Positions 10,163 through 19,118 of a DNA stretch of 64,000 nucleotides are shown in pieces. The notes beneath the pieces were generated by a model, which saw only the letters and a program-made list of their open reading frames with translations, was not told where the DNA came from and searched no databases. Within the stretch, counting starts at the first letter, position 1; each line of letters starts with the position of its first letter. The position numbers were made by a program, and so were the translations under genes. The stretch comes from Chryseobacterium ureilyticum (GTDB lineage Bacteria > Bacteroidota > Bacteroidia > Flavobacteriales > Weeksellaceae): positions 620,001 to 684,000 of the forward strand of contig NZ_FTOL01000001.1 of the NCBI RefSeq assembly GCF_900156735.1, read 5' to 3'.

Positions 10163-10219
10163 ATTTTTGCATGTATTTAAAAATTAATAATTCCGTTCAG
10201 TTTTATTAGTTGGATACAG

Positions 10220-10243
10220 GACCGACGGTTGCGCCCGTCGGTC
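10220..10243 (-). other. Conserved-position hairpin between fecR-like and susC-like genes
   Basis: A perfect 9-bp stem GACCGACGG / CCGTCGGTC with a 6-nt loop, 57 bases before the SusC start. In the direction of the operon no U-run follows, so it is not a typical terminator. A hairpin of the same stem and loop length occupies the same place in the second locus (28268-28291) with different sequence. Confidence 0.6.
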
Positions 10244-10314
10244 TTCTTTATGAAGTCCAACCTAACTCAGGGTAAATGTCTGGGATTATGTCCGCAGTAA
10301 TCAAAGACCGGAGT

Positions 10315-11145
10315 TTACTCCTCCAGTTTAAAAGTATTAACATTGGTTTTTTTTATATTTAGGTTTAATTGTATTGATATATTTTCCATTAGCTGATCTA
10401 CCATGGCGTCTTTACTTAAAATAGATATTTTTGAAGTGGCCCGGTCTGCGGGAAATATGATTTTAACCCTATAAGTCCTTTCTATGATCTTTAAGGCATC
10501 CTGTAAATAGAAGTCGGTAAAAGCTAGTGTAGCGCTCATCTCTTTCTTTTTGAAATCGTCATGAACTGTTGGTGCTACAGTAGCAACTTGATTGGAGCCC
10601 ATATTTGAAAATGTTTCTTTGGGCTGTATAATATAGGATTCTGTGGGTTTTGTAGAGTTGCTCACCTGAACCTTACCCTCATACAGATCCACGTTAAAAG
10701 TAGCGCCTGTTTGCACCACTTTAAATACAGTTCCTAAAACTTTAGCTTCATAGGAACCCGCATGTACAATAAATGGATGCTCTTTTGATTTGCTGACCGT
10801 AAAGACTGCATTACCCTCAAGAAAAACATCCCTTGTATCAGAGGGAAAGGTTTTGTATACTGTTAATTTTGCACCTTTGGAAAGGGTAATATGAGAATTA
10901 TCCTTTAAGGTTATTGCCAAATCATTATCCTTAGCGAAGTATATGTCAGGTAAAACATAAATTCTGTAAGTTATAATAGTACCGATTAACAGCAGGATTG
11001 ATGCTGCTATTGCAGATACAAAGCGGGTAATTTTTCTTTTTCTCTTTTTGACTTCGTGCGCTCTTATCCGAGCGATAATAGCGAGCCAATCCTCTTCTGC
11101 CTCCTGGGGGGTGAGTGGTTCTACGTAAGGTTCATTATTGTTCAT
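10315..11145 (-). CDS. FecR family anti-sigma factor
   Basis: 276 residues from ATG 11145 (MNNNEPYV). An upstream in-frame ATG at 11205 would add 20 residues unlike the family, so the shorter form is preferred. A cytoplasmic N-terminus (~45 residues) is followed by a basic KKRKRK stretch and one membrane segment (about 47-70). The FecR domain follows (DNDLAITLKDNSHITL, DVFLEGNAVFTVSKS, HPFIVHAGSYEAKVLGT). A DUF4974-like end closes it. It holds the ECF sigma factor until the SusC STN domain signals. It lies between the sigma gene (95 bases) and SusC. Confidence 0.9.
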   Translation of the reverse strand: MNNNEPYVEPLTPQEAEEDWLAIIARIRAHEVKKRKRKITRFVSAIAASILLLIGTIITYRIYVLPDIYFAKDNDLAITLKDNSHITLSKGAKLTVYKTFPSDTRDVFLEGNAVFTVSKSKEHPFIVHAGSYEAKVLGTVFKVVQTGATFNVDLYEGKVQVSNSTKPTESYIIQPKETFSNMGSNQVATVAPTVHDDFKKKEMSATLAFTDFYLQDALKIIERTYRVKIIFPADRATSKISILSKDAMVDQLMENISIQLNLNIKKTNVNTFKLEE

Positions 11146-11239
11146 AGAAAAGGGTCTTTTATTACATTTAGGAACGAAATGAAAAAAGATCCCCTCTGGG
11201 AGCATTTATTTAACTCTTTTTAGCTGACTTTAACTTATT

Positions 11240-11764
11240 TTAAGAGTTTTTGTGAAAATTTTGAAGAAAAACTAATGCGTCTGAAATTTGTTTTTGCACA
11301 ATTTTTTTTGACAAATTAAGCTGAACCGCAATTTTTTCCTGAGTGACGCCCTCAAGCTTGTTCATTGTGAACATTTTCTTACTTGAAGTCGGAAGTAACT
11401 CAATGCTATCCTGCATTGCTTGCAGTTGTTGTTCTTTAATGAGTTTAGAATCCAGCTGATCGACAGCATCATCAGGTGTTTCAGGAATATTATAATTTTT
11501 TTCAAATACATGTTTTCGTTGTGTTTTGAAAAATTTTGAAATTTCTTGGTTACAGGTCTTAAAAATTATATTTTCAGTATTAGCACCACCCAGCGACTCT
11601 CTATATTCCCATAGGTGGAAAAACACATTTTGTGCGATATCACGAATATCATTTCTGTCCTTAACTTTTCCTCTGATGTATTGAAACACACGTTCCCGAT
11701 ATGTATTGTATATGGATTTATACATATCCTCGACATCAGTTATATGTTTAGAGAAGAAAGTCAT
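11240..11764 (-). CDS. ECF RNA polymerase sigma factor (FecI-like)
   Basis: 174 residues. Region 2 is YNTYRERVFQYIRGKVKDRND with the downstream DIAQNVFFHLWEYRESL. Region 4 is LLPTSSKKMFTMNKLEGVTQ followed by the helix-turn-helix KIAVQLNLSKKIVQKQIS. This is the usual length for a Bacteroidetes ECF factor. It is the first gene of the minus-strand operon, so it probably drives its own operon after release by FecR. Confidence 0.9.
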   Translation of the reverse strand: MTFFSKHITDVEDMYKSIYNTYRERVFQYIRGKVKDRNDIRDIAQNVFFHLWEYRESLGGANTENIIFKTCNQEISKFFKTQRKHVFEKNYNIPETPDDAVDQLDSKLIKEQQLQAMQDSIELLPTSSKKMFTMNKLEGVTQEKIAVQLNLSKKIVQKQISDALVFLQNFHKNS

Positions 11765-12389
11765 TAAAAAGGTTTCGGAGGTCTCGCTTTACAAATTTAA
11801 CTATATTTTATTGAATGAGTTAATTTTTGTGATAGATTTGCATTGAATCTTGCGATTATTTGAATAATTTTATGTAAAATTGGAATTGCTCAATAATTGT
11901 CTAAGATATATGTAATTACATCCTTTGAAGGTGAAATTAAATTTCGTTTAAAAAATATTTATATATTTACACCCTAAAATTTATCGAAAATAAAATAAAG
12001 CGTAAGCTGTCAACTGGTTAGAGAAAACTGCGAATCTTCTTTACAACCATTTTTTGACAGACTTACGCCCGTGTACCATTATATGGGCATGGGCTAGGTC
12101 GTCTATATGGTTGTCGGGTTCTCGCAGTACCTCTCTAACATAGCGTCATAGTTCCATGCCTTTTGTATTTTACCCCTAAAAGTACATAAGTGCAAATTCG
12201 TAATAACATCTATTATATTACGACAGGTTTTGGCGTTATCGCAGTTTAATTTTGTTTTTAAAGAATTAGAAATGAAAAGCTAAACAGAGAGAATTATTCA
12301 AAATTCCGTGAAAACACCTATGTTTTAGTTTTTATAAAATAAATATATTGCGAAGCCAAAATCGACCTATAAGAACACATTAAAAACCG
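11765..12389 (+). other. 625-bp intergenic region holding a candidate structured RNA
   Basis: This lies between two divergent genes. The sigma factor promoter must be near the left end. TATATTTAC about 11962-11970, with an upstream TTTCG near 11942, is a weak Bacteroidetes-type promoter in front of the structured element at 12001-12165. A further 8-bp inverted repeat TCGTAATA / TATTACGA lies at 12198-12205 / 12216-12223. No convincing open frame is present. Confidence 0.5.
12001..12165 (+). ncRNA. Candidate structured RNA with three interleaved helices
   Basis: Helix A: CGTAAGCTGTCAA (12001-12013) pairs with TTGACAGACTTACG (12054-12067) with one bulge. Helix B pairs GTTAGAGA (12017-12024) with 12132-12139, ACTGCGA (12027-12033) with 12122-12128, and ACAACCAT (12043-12050) with 12107-12114. 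Helix C: GGCATGG (12086-12092) pairs with CCATGCC (12154-12160), followed directly by TTTTGTATTTT. A and B interlock, and B and C interlock, so this would be a chain of pseudoknots ending at a U-run. I match it to no known RNA family. It could instead be a folded DNA site. The strand is inferred from the T-run. Confidence 0.5.
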
Positions 12390-13892
12390 ATGAGACAAAT
12401 TATTTTACTTTACTATTTTATAGTTGGATGTTATTGTTATGGCCAACGATTACCAAAACTTCCTGAAACCCCTCAGCAAGCTAATTTAAATAGTGTTCCG
12501 GTGATTCGGAATGAGACATCCAATTTGTCTTCTAGAATGAATAATTACCCAAATTATGTAAATCCACAGAAGAAAGTTAATTACCAGTCCGATCAAGAGC
12601 ATCTAAATAAAGAAGTTGAACGTCAGATGGCAGAAATTCGTGCGGAAGCATTTTCAAGAAATTTTAAGCTATCTCCATTGTCAGGCAAGAAAGGAACTAG
12701 CGCATATTACAATGCATTTGAACATCTTTCAAAACTTGATTCTGAAAGTTATTCAATTGCTGATGCAGTTTTTATAGTGGAAAATGCATACAATAACAAT
12801 GATAAAAATTTCCAGTCAACTTATCAGGGTCAAATCCAAAAAGCCACAAATATCATTCGTAAAGAAATAAAAAATAGTGGGATTGAAGATTCCGACAATG
12901 TTTCTAAAAACTTATCCATTTTCAAATACTTCGCGGAGGACAGTAAACTTAACGGAAAAGTAGTGCATAAAGCAATGAAGTATGATTTTGAAGATTATAT
13001 GGGAGCAAAGGACTACTCCAAAATGTTTGTTTCCAAGTTGATGAAAACCAATACAGGACAATGTCATTCGATGCCCTTGTTATACCTTATTTTAGCTGAA
13101 CAGATCGGTGCAGAAGCTTATCTGGTTATGTCTCCTAATCACTCCTACATTCGGTTTAAAGATGCTGATGGTGAAATGCTAAGTGTAGAGCTCACCAATG
13201 GAATGTTTTCTGCCAATTCATTTGTGCTTAATTCTGGCTATATCAAGGCTGAAGCATTAAAGAATAAATTGTATATGCAGAACCTAAGTAAGCAGGAGAT
13301 CTTATCACAGACCTATGTTGATCTTGCCAGTGGTTATATTCATAAATATGGTTATGATGAATTTGTATCCAAAGTTTTAGATAAAGCATTAGCATTAAAT
13401 CCAAATAATATTAATGCTACGCTATGGAAGAGCAATACCGATCAAATGCGCTTTATGCAAGCCTGTGCTAGATTTGGTATTGATCCTGAAAATAAGGAAC
13501 AGCTACAAAATATCCGTAATTATCCACCATTGGAAGAACAATTTCTTCAAATTAAGTCTGACTTCGATTATATAGACCAATCAGGTTTTACGCAGATGCC
13601 ACTTGACCAATATGAAAAATGGCTTGGCTCATTAAGGAGTACAGAAAACAAGCAAAAAAGTGACGAAATCGCCGAGCGTATTAAAATCATAAACGCGCAG
13701 AAACTTAGGAAAGCGAAGGAACGACCAAAACCGGTGCCTCCAAAAAAGGAAAAGCCCAAAGATTATAGAATACTTAGAGAATTATTAACCATTAACCAAA
13801 AACAAACAAATTATGAGAAAGATTTTATTTTTTCTTGCGTTGTTCCTGCTAAGCTTTTCCCAAGCGCAGGTAAATCACAAGAAAAAGGTTAG
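12390..13892 (+). CDS. Exported transglutaminase-like (SirB1-type) protein
   Basis: 500 residues with a signal peptide (MRQIILLYYFIVGCYCYGQ). The middle has a Cys-His pattern like the SirB1/transglutaminase-core-2 group: C225 in TGQCHSMPLLYLILAEQIGA, H251 in SPNHSYIRF, and an acidic residue E267. A short TPR-like stretch follows at about 325-350. It is paralogous to the product of 17950-18975, with the same C-to-H spacing of 26. The paralogue lacks the lysine/proline-rich tail (450-500), and that tail overlaps the next gene by 80 bases in another frame. A slip in an A6 run near 13742-13747 would end it just before that gene. The role in the toxin locus is unknown. Confidence 0.6.
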   Translation: MRQIILLYYFIVGCYCYGQRLPKLPETPQQANLNSVPVIRNETSNLSSRMNNYPNYVNPQKKVNYQSDQEHLNKEVERQMAEIRAEAFSRNFKLSPLSGKKGTSAYYNAFEHLSKLDSESYSIADAVFIVENAYNNNDKNFQSTYQGQIQKATNIIRKEIKNSGIEDSDNVSKNLSIFKYFAEDSKLNGKVVHKAMKYDFEDYMGAKDYSKMFVSKLMKTNTGQCHSMPLLYLILAEQIGAEAYLVMSPNHSYIRFKDADGEMLSVELTNGMFSANSFVLNSGYIKAEALKNKLYMQNLSKQEILSQTYVDLASGYIHKYGYDEFVSKVLDKALALNPNNINATLWKSNTDQMRFMQACARFGIDPENKEQLQNIRNYPPLEEQFLQIKSDFDYIDQSGFTQMPLDQYEKWLGSLRSTENKQKSDEIAERIKIINAQKLRKAKERPKPVPPKKEKPKDYRILRELLTINQKQTNYEKDFIFSCVVPAKLFPSAGKSQEKG

Positions 13893-14868
13893 CCAAAAAA
13901 AGGAGTGGATCAATCCTGTTAAGCTGACAAAAGAAGAGCGCTCCCGTCCTTACATGGCGGAAGTTCTAAAAACTAGAGATAGTCTTAGTCCGGAAGAGGC
14001 CGAGAGAAGGAGAAAGAATATTGCTGCTGGTAATCCTTTTAAAAAATACGGGTACTATCCCAAAGTCGCAACATTAAGCAAGGGAAAATACCTTGAATTT
14101 CACGATCAGGATAGTGTTGTCACTATCGGATCAGTACGTTTCAATGTCAAAAAGGGTGAGGTTGTCGATTTTCTGGAAGTCGATCTTGACGATCCAGATG
14201 CCCAACCAATTGGAGACACACATGGTCGTTGGATAAGTCCCGATCCGCTAAGTGAGGAGTTCCCAGATTGGACCCCATATAACATGTCATTTAACAACCC
14301 TGTGAAATTTAAAGATCCAACAGGGCTTGCGCCAGAAGATGCAGTTGAATGCTGTTGGGGACTATTTCGTTTAATGCCGCTTTTGGAGAATTCATCTGTG
14401 CGTCCCAGCCCAGTTGTCGAAACTGTTACTAAAACCTCTGAGACAACCGGAAAAGTATCAAATGAGCATCATTTAATACCGCGACAACATAAAAATCACG
14501 AAATTGTAAAGCAAGCAAGGGAAGAAGGTTATAAATTTGAAGGAAAAGAAAATAAGCTGACTGTGGAGAAGTTCAATAAAGCTACTGGAGAAGGCAGGCA
14601 TGGAAACCATCCAAAGCTCAATGAACAAATTAAGCAATTGCTTGATGAAATACCAAAGTCTGAGGCATTAAATGGAGTTAGAAATCTGAGGGATAAAGCA
14701 AAAGATGCGATAAATAATAATCCTGATACAAAATTGAATGATCTAAAATTGAAACAAGCACCGCCGATTAAAAAGGATAATATTAATGTTAATAATCCTC
14801 CGGCTCCTGTTTTAATGCCTGTTTCCAAACCCAAAGATCCATGCGCAGGAATACCTGGGTGTGCGTAA
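13813..14868 (+). CDS. Short secreted RHS-core protein with C-terminal AHH-type nuclease toxin
   Basis: 351 residues with a clear signal peptide (MRKILFFLALFLLSFSQAQ). An RHS-associated core end, GDTHGRWISPDPL (134-146) followed by NNPVKFKDPTGLAPED, precedes a variable end. That end has EHHLIPRQHKNH (H219, H220) and GRHGNHPKLNEQI (H263, H266), the layout of AHH/HNH-fold nuclease toxins. Full RHS toxins exceed 1000 residues; here the YD-repeat shell is absent, so it is either a naturally small secreted toxin or a cut-down cassette. The last ~75 residues are proline-rich and end GIPGCA. It is followed after 16 bases by a probable immunity gene. Confidence 0.72.
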   Translation: MRKILFFLALFLLSFSQAQVNHKKKVSQKKEWINPVKLTKEERSRPYMAEVLKTRDSLSPEEAERRRKNIAAGNPFKKYGYYPKVATLSKGKYLEFHDQDSVVTIGSVRFNVKKGEVVDFLEVDLDDPDAQPIGDTHGRWISPDPLSEEFPDWTPYNMSFNNPVKFKDPTGLAPEDAVECCWGLFRLMPLLENSSVRPSPVVETVTKTSETTGKVSNEHHLIPRQHKNHEIVKQAREEGYKFEGKENKLTVEKFNKATGEGRHGNHPKLNEQIKQLLDEIPKSEALNGVRNLRDKAKDAINNNPDTKLNDLKLKQAPPIKKDNINVNNPPAPVLMPVSKPKDPCAGIPGCA

Positions 14869-14884
14869 TTAAAATAAATATGAA

Positions 14885-15652
14885 ATGAATAATAGTGCAA
14901 AAATCGAAGAAAACGATCTTTATAATTACAACCTATATAAGGCAGCAAACACGTTATGGTATTTTAATGAGTTGATTCATGCAGGGTTTTCTGGATATAA
15001 CTCCGTTAAATTTAAAAATAAAGAGGGAGTTTATGTCTGGTTGGAAAAGGTAAATATTGAAGATATTTATTTTGTGGGTGAACTCGCTGAAAATGGTATT
15101 TCTCAACAAGTATTAATTAATGATGTAATTGATTGGATGATTATCGAAGATGGACGTTTGATTGGCGGCTACACGATACGACATTATAGAGATACGCTCG
15201 ATGAAGATACTAAGGTTTCATTTGATAATGACTTTGGCGTTAAAATTGACGATGGCAATGATTTTTTTAAACCAGATTTAGTAACGCCAGAAGGAGCAAT
15301 TATCACAATTGAAAACTTTTATTCAGAAAAGAATTTGATGGGGGTCTTATCCTGTAAAGACTTTATGGAGGAAGCTAAACATTTGTTAGAAGAAAGGTCG
15401 GTGAACGTTACTGAGGAGCTACAACTTGAAATTGCGGGAACCTTGAAGGCATCTTTCATTGAAGACCTAGAGTCTAATGGATTTCCCTCTTTTAATAATA
15501 TAGAACGGAATTTTATCTTAATGGAGAAGCATGATAATAAATGTCTGATCCGAGAAAAGGTAATTTATCCTGATGGTGTTACAGTAAACAATACATTATG
15601 GGTGGCTTATTCAGAAGCTCAGGAATGGAAAGTGCTGAATAATATAGAATAG
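14885..15652 (+). CDS. DUF2314-like protein, probable immunity protein of the upstream toxin
   Basis: 255 residues, no signal peptide, acidic. Residues ~35-105 resemble DUF2314: a surface V-W-L-E-K motif and VIDWMIIEDGRLIGGYTIRH. The rest is unassigned. It lies 16 bases after the AHH toxin gene, the standard place for the matching immunity gene, so it probably neutralises that toxin in the cytoplasm. A close paralogue of identical length sits at 16808-17575, as is common where immunity genes are kept against related toxins. Confidence 0.6.
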   Translation: MNNSAKIEENDLYNYNLYKAANTLWYFNELIHAGFSGYNSVKFKNKEGVYVWLEKVNIEDIYFVGELAENGISQQVLINDVIDWMIIEDGRLIGGYTIRHYRDTLDEDTKVSFDNDFGVKIDDGNDFFKPDLVTPEGAIITIENFYSEKNLMGVLSCKDFMEEAKHLLEERSVNVTEELQLEIAGTLKASFIEDLESNGFPSFNNIERNFILMEKHDNKCLIREKVIYPDGVTVNNTLWVAYSEAQEWKVLNNIE

Positions 15653-15690
15653 TGTTTTTGATAAAGGTAAGCAGTTATTAAGTGATATCG

Positions 15691-16668
15691 ATGATGGATG
15701 ATAAATATTTAATCTTTAAAAAAGATGAACTGGCAAAATCAAGAATCTTGGCTAGGGAACTAGCTATTTCTGAGAGTGATTTCATTAAAATCCAAAACTG
15801 GTTTGACTTATTACTTTTTAAGCATAAAGAATCATCTAGTGATAGGGAAGAACAATTAAAAACAGAACAGGATCTCGAAATCGCTTTTAACGAACTGATT
15901 TCATCAGAAATTGAGCGAAAAAGCTATAAATACATTTTGCCTAAGTTATTGAATTATAATAATGAATTTAATGGTGCTTTTTTAAGATCGTTATATGTAG
16001 CAAGGTTAGGAGCATTACTCAGAGATAATTTGATAGCCAAGTTAGTAAATGATAAGATGACTGTCTATTCGCCAGAAGATTTTTTTCATACTACGGTTTA
16101 TCTTAAAGTGAATTACTTTATTTCCCCAAATAGTAATTTTTTAGAAGATATTCTAAAAATAGAACATGTTCGTGGTATTCTCATACAGGCAACAATCAAT
16201 GAGAAGTTTTCAATTTTGAAAAATATATTGCACATTATTCAGCAAAAGACCTTTCACCATGATATTATCTGTTTTAAAAAGATTTTAAAATTGGTTTCGT
16301 CTAAGGATGTCGCATTAATTGATTATTTGAAAAAATTTCAAGTGGAAAATCAGCAGGGCTGTTATAAAATCTTGAATGGCATTTTTAATTTAGAAATTGC
16401 TGAAGATGATTGGGATGATTTTGAGATTAAAGTTCAGCTTATTAATTTCTTTGATACTGGGCGTGGCGCTAATCCATCCGCAGGTTGGAAAAAGAAATTT
16501 CAGGAGCTTTCAGGAACTATTGATAGTAAAAAGCTGTTACTAACCGCCAATACGGTTTTGAAAAATGACAATTGCAAAAACTTTGAGTTTGATTATGGGG
16601 CGCAATGGGGGGATGATACAGCAAAACGATTTTTGAAATCGGCACAGTGGATAAGAGCTATTTTGTGA
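15691..16668 (+). CDS. Uncharacterised alpha-helical protein
   Basis: About 325 residues from ATG 15691; a GTG at 15682 is also in frame. It is helix-rich with no signal peptide or membrane segment. The end (PSAGWKKKFQEL ... FLKSAQWIRAIL) recalls the N-terminal helical repeat region of large DUF4132-type proteins, which would make it a shortened relative; this is a weak resemblance. It lies between the two DUF2314-like genes and so may be an additional immunity or accessory gene of the toxin locus. Confidence 0.5.
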   Translation: MMDDKYLIFKKDELAKSRILARELAISESDFIKIQNWFDLLLFKHKESSSDREEQLKTEQDLEIAFNELISSEIERKSYKYILPKLLNYNNEFNGAFLRSLYVARLGALLRDNLIAKLVNDKMTVYSPEDFFHTTVYLKVNYFISPNSNFLEDILKIEHVRGILIQATINEKFSILKNILHIIQQKTFHHDIICFKKILKLVSSKDVALIDYLKKFQVENQQGCYKILNGIFNLEIAEDDWDDFEIKVQLINFFDTGRGANPSAGWKKKFQELSGTIDSKKLLLTANTVLKNDNCKNFEFDYGAQWGDDTAKRFLKSAQWIRAIL

Positions 16669-16807
16669 TGAATAATCCTCGATAAATTGATCTGTTTGAA
16701 CTGCATTGTATAACCAAAAATGCGATGTGTAAAGTTATAAATTAAAAGATGTCTGCTCGACTATAATAATGTAACCCTAAAACAACGGTGACATTCACCT
16801 GTGAAAC

Positions 16808-17575
16808 ATGAATAAAAGTTTTCAGTTAGAGGTAAATCAAGAATATCTCTATTTATTATATAAAGCAAAAAACACAATCTGGTATTTCAACGAGCTAGTT
16901 AAAAGTGGTTATTCTGGTTATTCTGCGATCAAATTTCAGAATGAGAATGGCATTTTTGTTTGGTTAGAAAATATTAGGATTGAAGATAGCTATTACCGTG
17001 GAGTTTTGTCAGAAAATAATGAGCCGAAAAAAGTCCCTTTAAATACAGCTATAGACTGGATGATTATTAAGGGGCAAAGAATGCTTGGAGGCTACTCTAT
17101 AAGACATTATTGGAATACGTTGGGAGAAGAGGAAAAACTCAATTTTGAAATAGAATGTGGATTTCGAATTGACGAGGGTAATGATTTTTTCAGACCAGAT
17201 CGTTCTACGCCTGAAGGTGCAATTTTAAGTATTGAGGAGTTTTATGGTCACAAAGATCTTGATGGAATTATTTCCTGTAAAGATTTCAGAAAGGAAGCTG
17301 AGAATATTATGATAGAACATTCTGTAGAAATTAATGAGAAGACCCATGAGATGATAACATCAGCCTTGAAAGTATCATTTTTTGAAGAGTTAGAGTTAAA
17401 TGGGTTTCCAAAATTTGAAGGTTTAGACAGGGTTTTCACCATTGAATATCAAAGGGAAGATCAGCAATTAATAGAGGAGAAGGTTATTTACAGTGACGGT
17501 ACAGTTACGATAAATAGGCTGTGGGTATGGTATTCTGGCAAAGATGGCTGGAAAGTATTGAACCTTGTTGAATGA
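16808..17575 (+). CDS. DUF2314-like protein, paralogue of the 14885-15652 product
   Basis: 255 residues, the same length as the first copy and similar throughout: NTIWYFNELVKSGYSGY, AIDWMIIKGQRMLGGYSIRH, a shared DEGNDFFRPD box, and a matching end GWKVLNLVE. The DUF2314-like part is near residues 35-105. No toxin gene stands directly before it; 139 bases of non-coding sequence do. It looks like an orphan immunity gene left from, or kept against, a related toxin. Confidence 0.58.
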   Translation: MNKSFQLEVNQEYLYLLYKAKNTIWYFNELVKSGYSGYSAIKFQNENGIFVWLENIRIEDSYYRGVLSENNEPKKVPLNTAIDWMIIKGQRMLGGYSIRHYWNTLGEEEKLNFEIECGFRIDEGNDFFRPDRSTPEGAILSIEEFYGHKDLDGIISCKDFRKEAENIMIEHSVEINEKTHEMITSALKVSFFEELELNGFPKFEGLDRVFTIEYQREDQQLIEEKVIYSDGTVTINRLWVWYSGKDGWKVLNLVE

Positions 17576-17588
17576 AATTAATTATGAA

Positions 17589-17921
17589 ATGCGAATAGAG
17601 ATGAAATTAGAAGATATTATTAAAGCAATCAGACGCAATTCACTAGCTACCTTGTTAGGCGATCAGTATATAGAGCTGGATTTTGACAAGATTATAATTT
17701 TTGCAGAACATTCTGTTAGTACAGATACAGAATATCGGTTTTTTAAGTCAAAAAGAGGCATGGGAGAATTGCTAAAAGAGGATAACATTAGTTATGAACG
17801 TCTGTGCTCGTTGAAGGAATTAAGCCGACTAATAGATTTGTTCCTTGCGAAATATGATAAAAAAACCGATGATGTATTGGTGATCGAAATCATTGATCAT
17901 CTTGATAACAATAAAATCTAA
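17589..17921 (+). CDS. Small uncharacterised protein in toxin locus
   Basis: About 110 residues from ATG 17589; ATG 17601 (MKLEDIIKAI) is equally plausible. It starts 13 bases after the DUF2314-like stop, so it is probably cotranscribed. It is acidic and soluble, with predicted helices at both ends and a short beta stretch IELDFDKIIIFAE. No family is recognised. Size and place fit another small immunity-type protein. Confidence 0.5.
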   Translation: MRIEMKLEDIIKAIRRNSLATLLGDQYIELDFDKIIIFAEHSVSTDTEYRFFKSKRGMGELLKEDNISYERLCSLKELSRLIDLFLAKYDKKTDDVLVIEIIDHLDNNKI

Positions 17922-17949
17922 TACTCTTTATGATTAAGAGTTCCAAATT

Positions 17950-18975
17950 ATGAAATACTTTATTATTACCCTAGTTCTTTCAATAACCAATTTTGCCAAA
18001 GCACAGCAAAATAAGTTTTACGATGATGCTTTTCAGACGATAAATAATATGTTGGCTGATAAACAGGCTTATAGTTTTAAAAGTGCTGTGCTAAGTGTTG
18101 AAGATGCTTATTATCAAGGTAAGCTGGATACAGTCGAAGTAAACCGGAAAATAAAATTCATGGCCAACTTTGCAAAAAAAATTATAGCAAGTAGAGACTT
18201 GACCTATGACGGAAACGATAAAGTAGCTGTGAGTAAATATGCCGCTATATTTTCAATTATCTGCCAAGAAACACCGATTGTTATAAATAAGGATACGCTT
18301 CATTATAAACCCTTTTCTTATGATTTTAATGACGTTTTTGGTCATAAAGAGCTAACAAACCTTTTTGTTTCCAAACTGGTCAATACGCAGAAAGGTAACT
18401 GTAATTCTCTACCATACCTATATAAAATACTTGCAGAAGAGATTGGTGCTGATGCGAGTTTGGCGCTTGCTCCAAACCACATCTATATTAAGCATAATAT
18501 AAAGTCAATAGGTTGGTACAATACGGAATTGACGAGTGGTGTTTTCCCACAGGATGCATGGCTTATGGCATCGGGATTTATACATTTGGATGCGATACAG
18601 AATGGTGTTTATATGAAGGCTTTAACTGATCGTGAAAGCCTTGCCCTATGTTTGGTGGATCTTGCCAATGGCTACAAGAGATCGTTTCCCGAAAATGATG
18701 GAAGCTTCGCCCTGAAATGTGCGGAAAGAGCTTTGGAGGTTTATCCTTATTTAGTGACTGCATTGATTTTAAAAGCTGAAACGCATAAGGAGCAATATCA
18801 AAAATTAGTTGCTACTGAACCAAAAGCAAAAGAATTGCTTTCTTTGTTGAATAAAGAATATAAGCATATTCATGAAATAGGTTATCGAAATATGCCTGAA
18901 GGAATGTATTTGGAATGGTTGGTTTCTTTGAAAACTGAACGAAAAAAATATGAAGACACGAGGTTGTCCCATTAG
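17950..18975 (+). CDS. Exported transglutaminase-like (SirB1-type) protein, second copy
   Basis: 341 residues with a signal peptide (cleavage after AKA-Q, near residue 18). It has the same Cys-His core as the 12390-13892 product: C151 in KGNCNSLPYLYKILAEEIGA and H177 in LAPNHIYIKH, followed by TELTSGVFP. A TPR-like ALKCAERALEVYPYLVTALI follows. It lacks the N-terminal spacer and the basic tail of the first copy. The two copies bracket the toxin/immunity genes. A protease or acyl-transfer role is possible from the fold but not shown. Confidence 0.6.
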   Translation: MKYFIITLVLSITNFAKAQQNKFYDDAFQTINNMLADKQAYSFKSAVLSVEDAYYQGKLDTVEVNRKIKFMANFAKKIIASRDLTYDGNDKVAVSKYAAIFSIICQETPIVINKDTLHYKPFSYDFNDVFGHKELTNLFVSKLVNTQKGNCNSLPYLYKILAEEIGADASLALAPNHIYIKHNIKSIGWYNTELTSGVFPQDAWLMASGFIHLDAIQNGVYMKALTDRESLALCLVDLANGYKRSFPENDGSFALKCAERALEVYPYLVTALILKAETHKEQYQKLVATEPKAKELLSLLNKEYKHIHEIGYRNMPEGMYLEWLVSLKTERKKYEDTRLSH

Positions 18976-19118
18976 TTCGGTTTAGTTTTTAAGTGTAGAC
19001 TCAAATAAATTTCCCTTTTACAAAAGATATTATAGTATTATAGCAGTCCGCAATTATTAAATTATGCCAAAAATTATGAACTTTAAATCATAGTTAGGAC
19101 ATATAAATAATTCAAATT

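Noticed and set aside
10220..10243. The fecR-susC hairpin as an ordinary terminator
   Set aside because: There is no U-run in the operon direction, and the downstream SusC gene must be transcribed.
12001..12165. The structured element as tmRNA, RNase P RNA, SRP RNA or an IscB-type omega RNA
   Set aside because: No ACCA-ending acceptor, RNase P or SRP signature is present, and no IscB/TnpB gene lies nearby. 6S-like RNA cannot be excluded, but the interleaved pairing does not fit a simple long hairpin.
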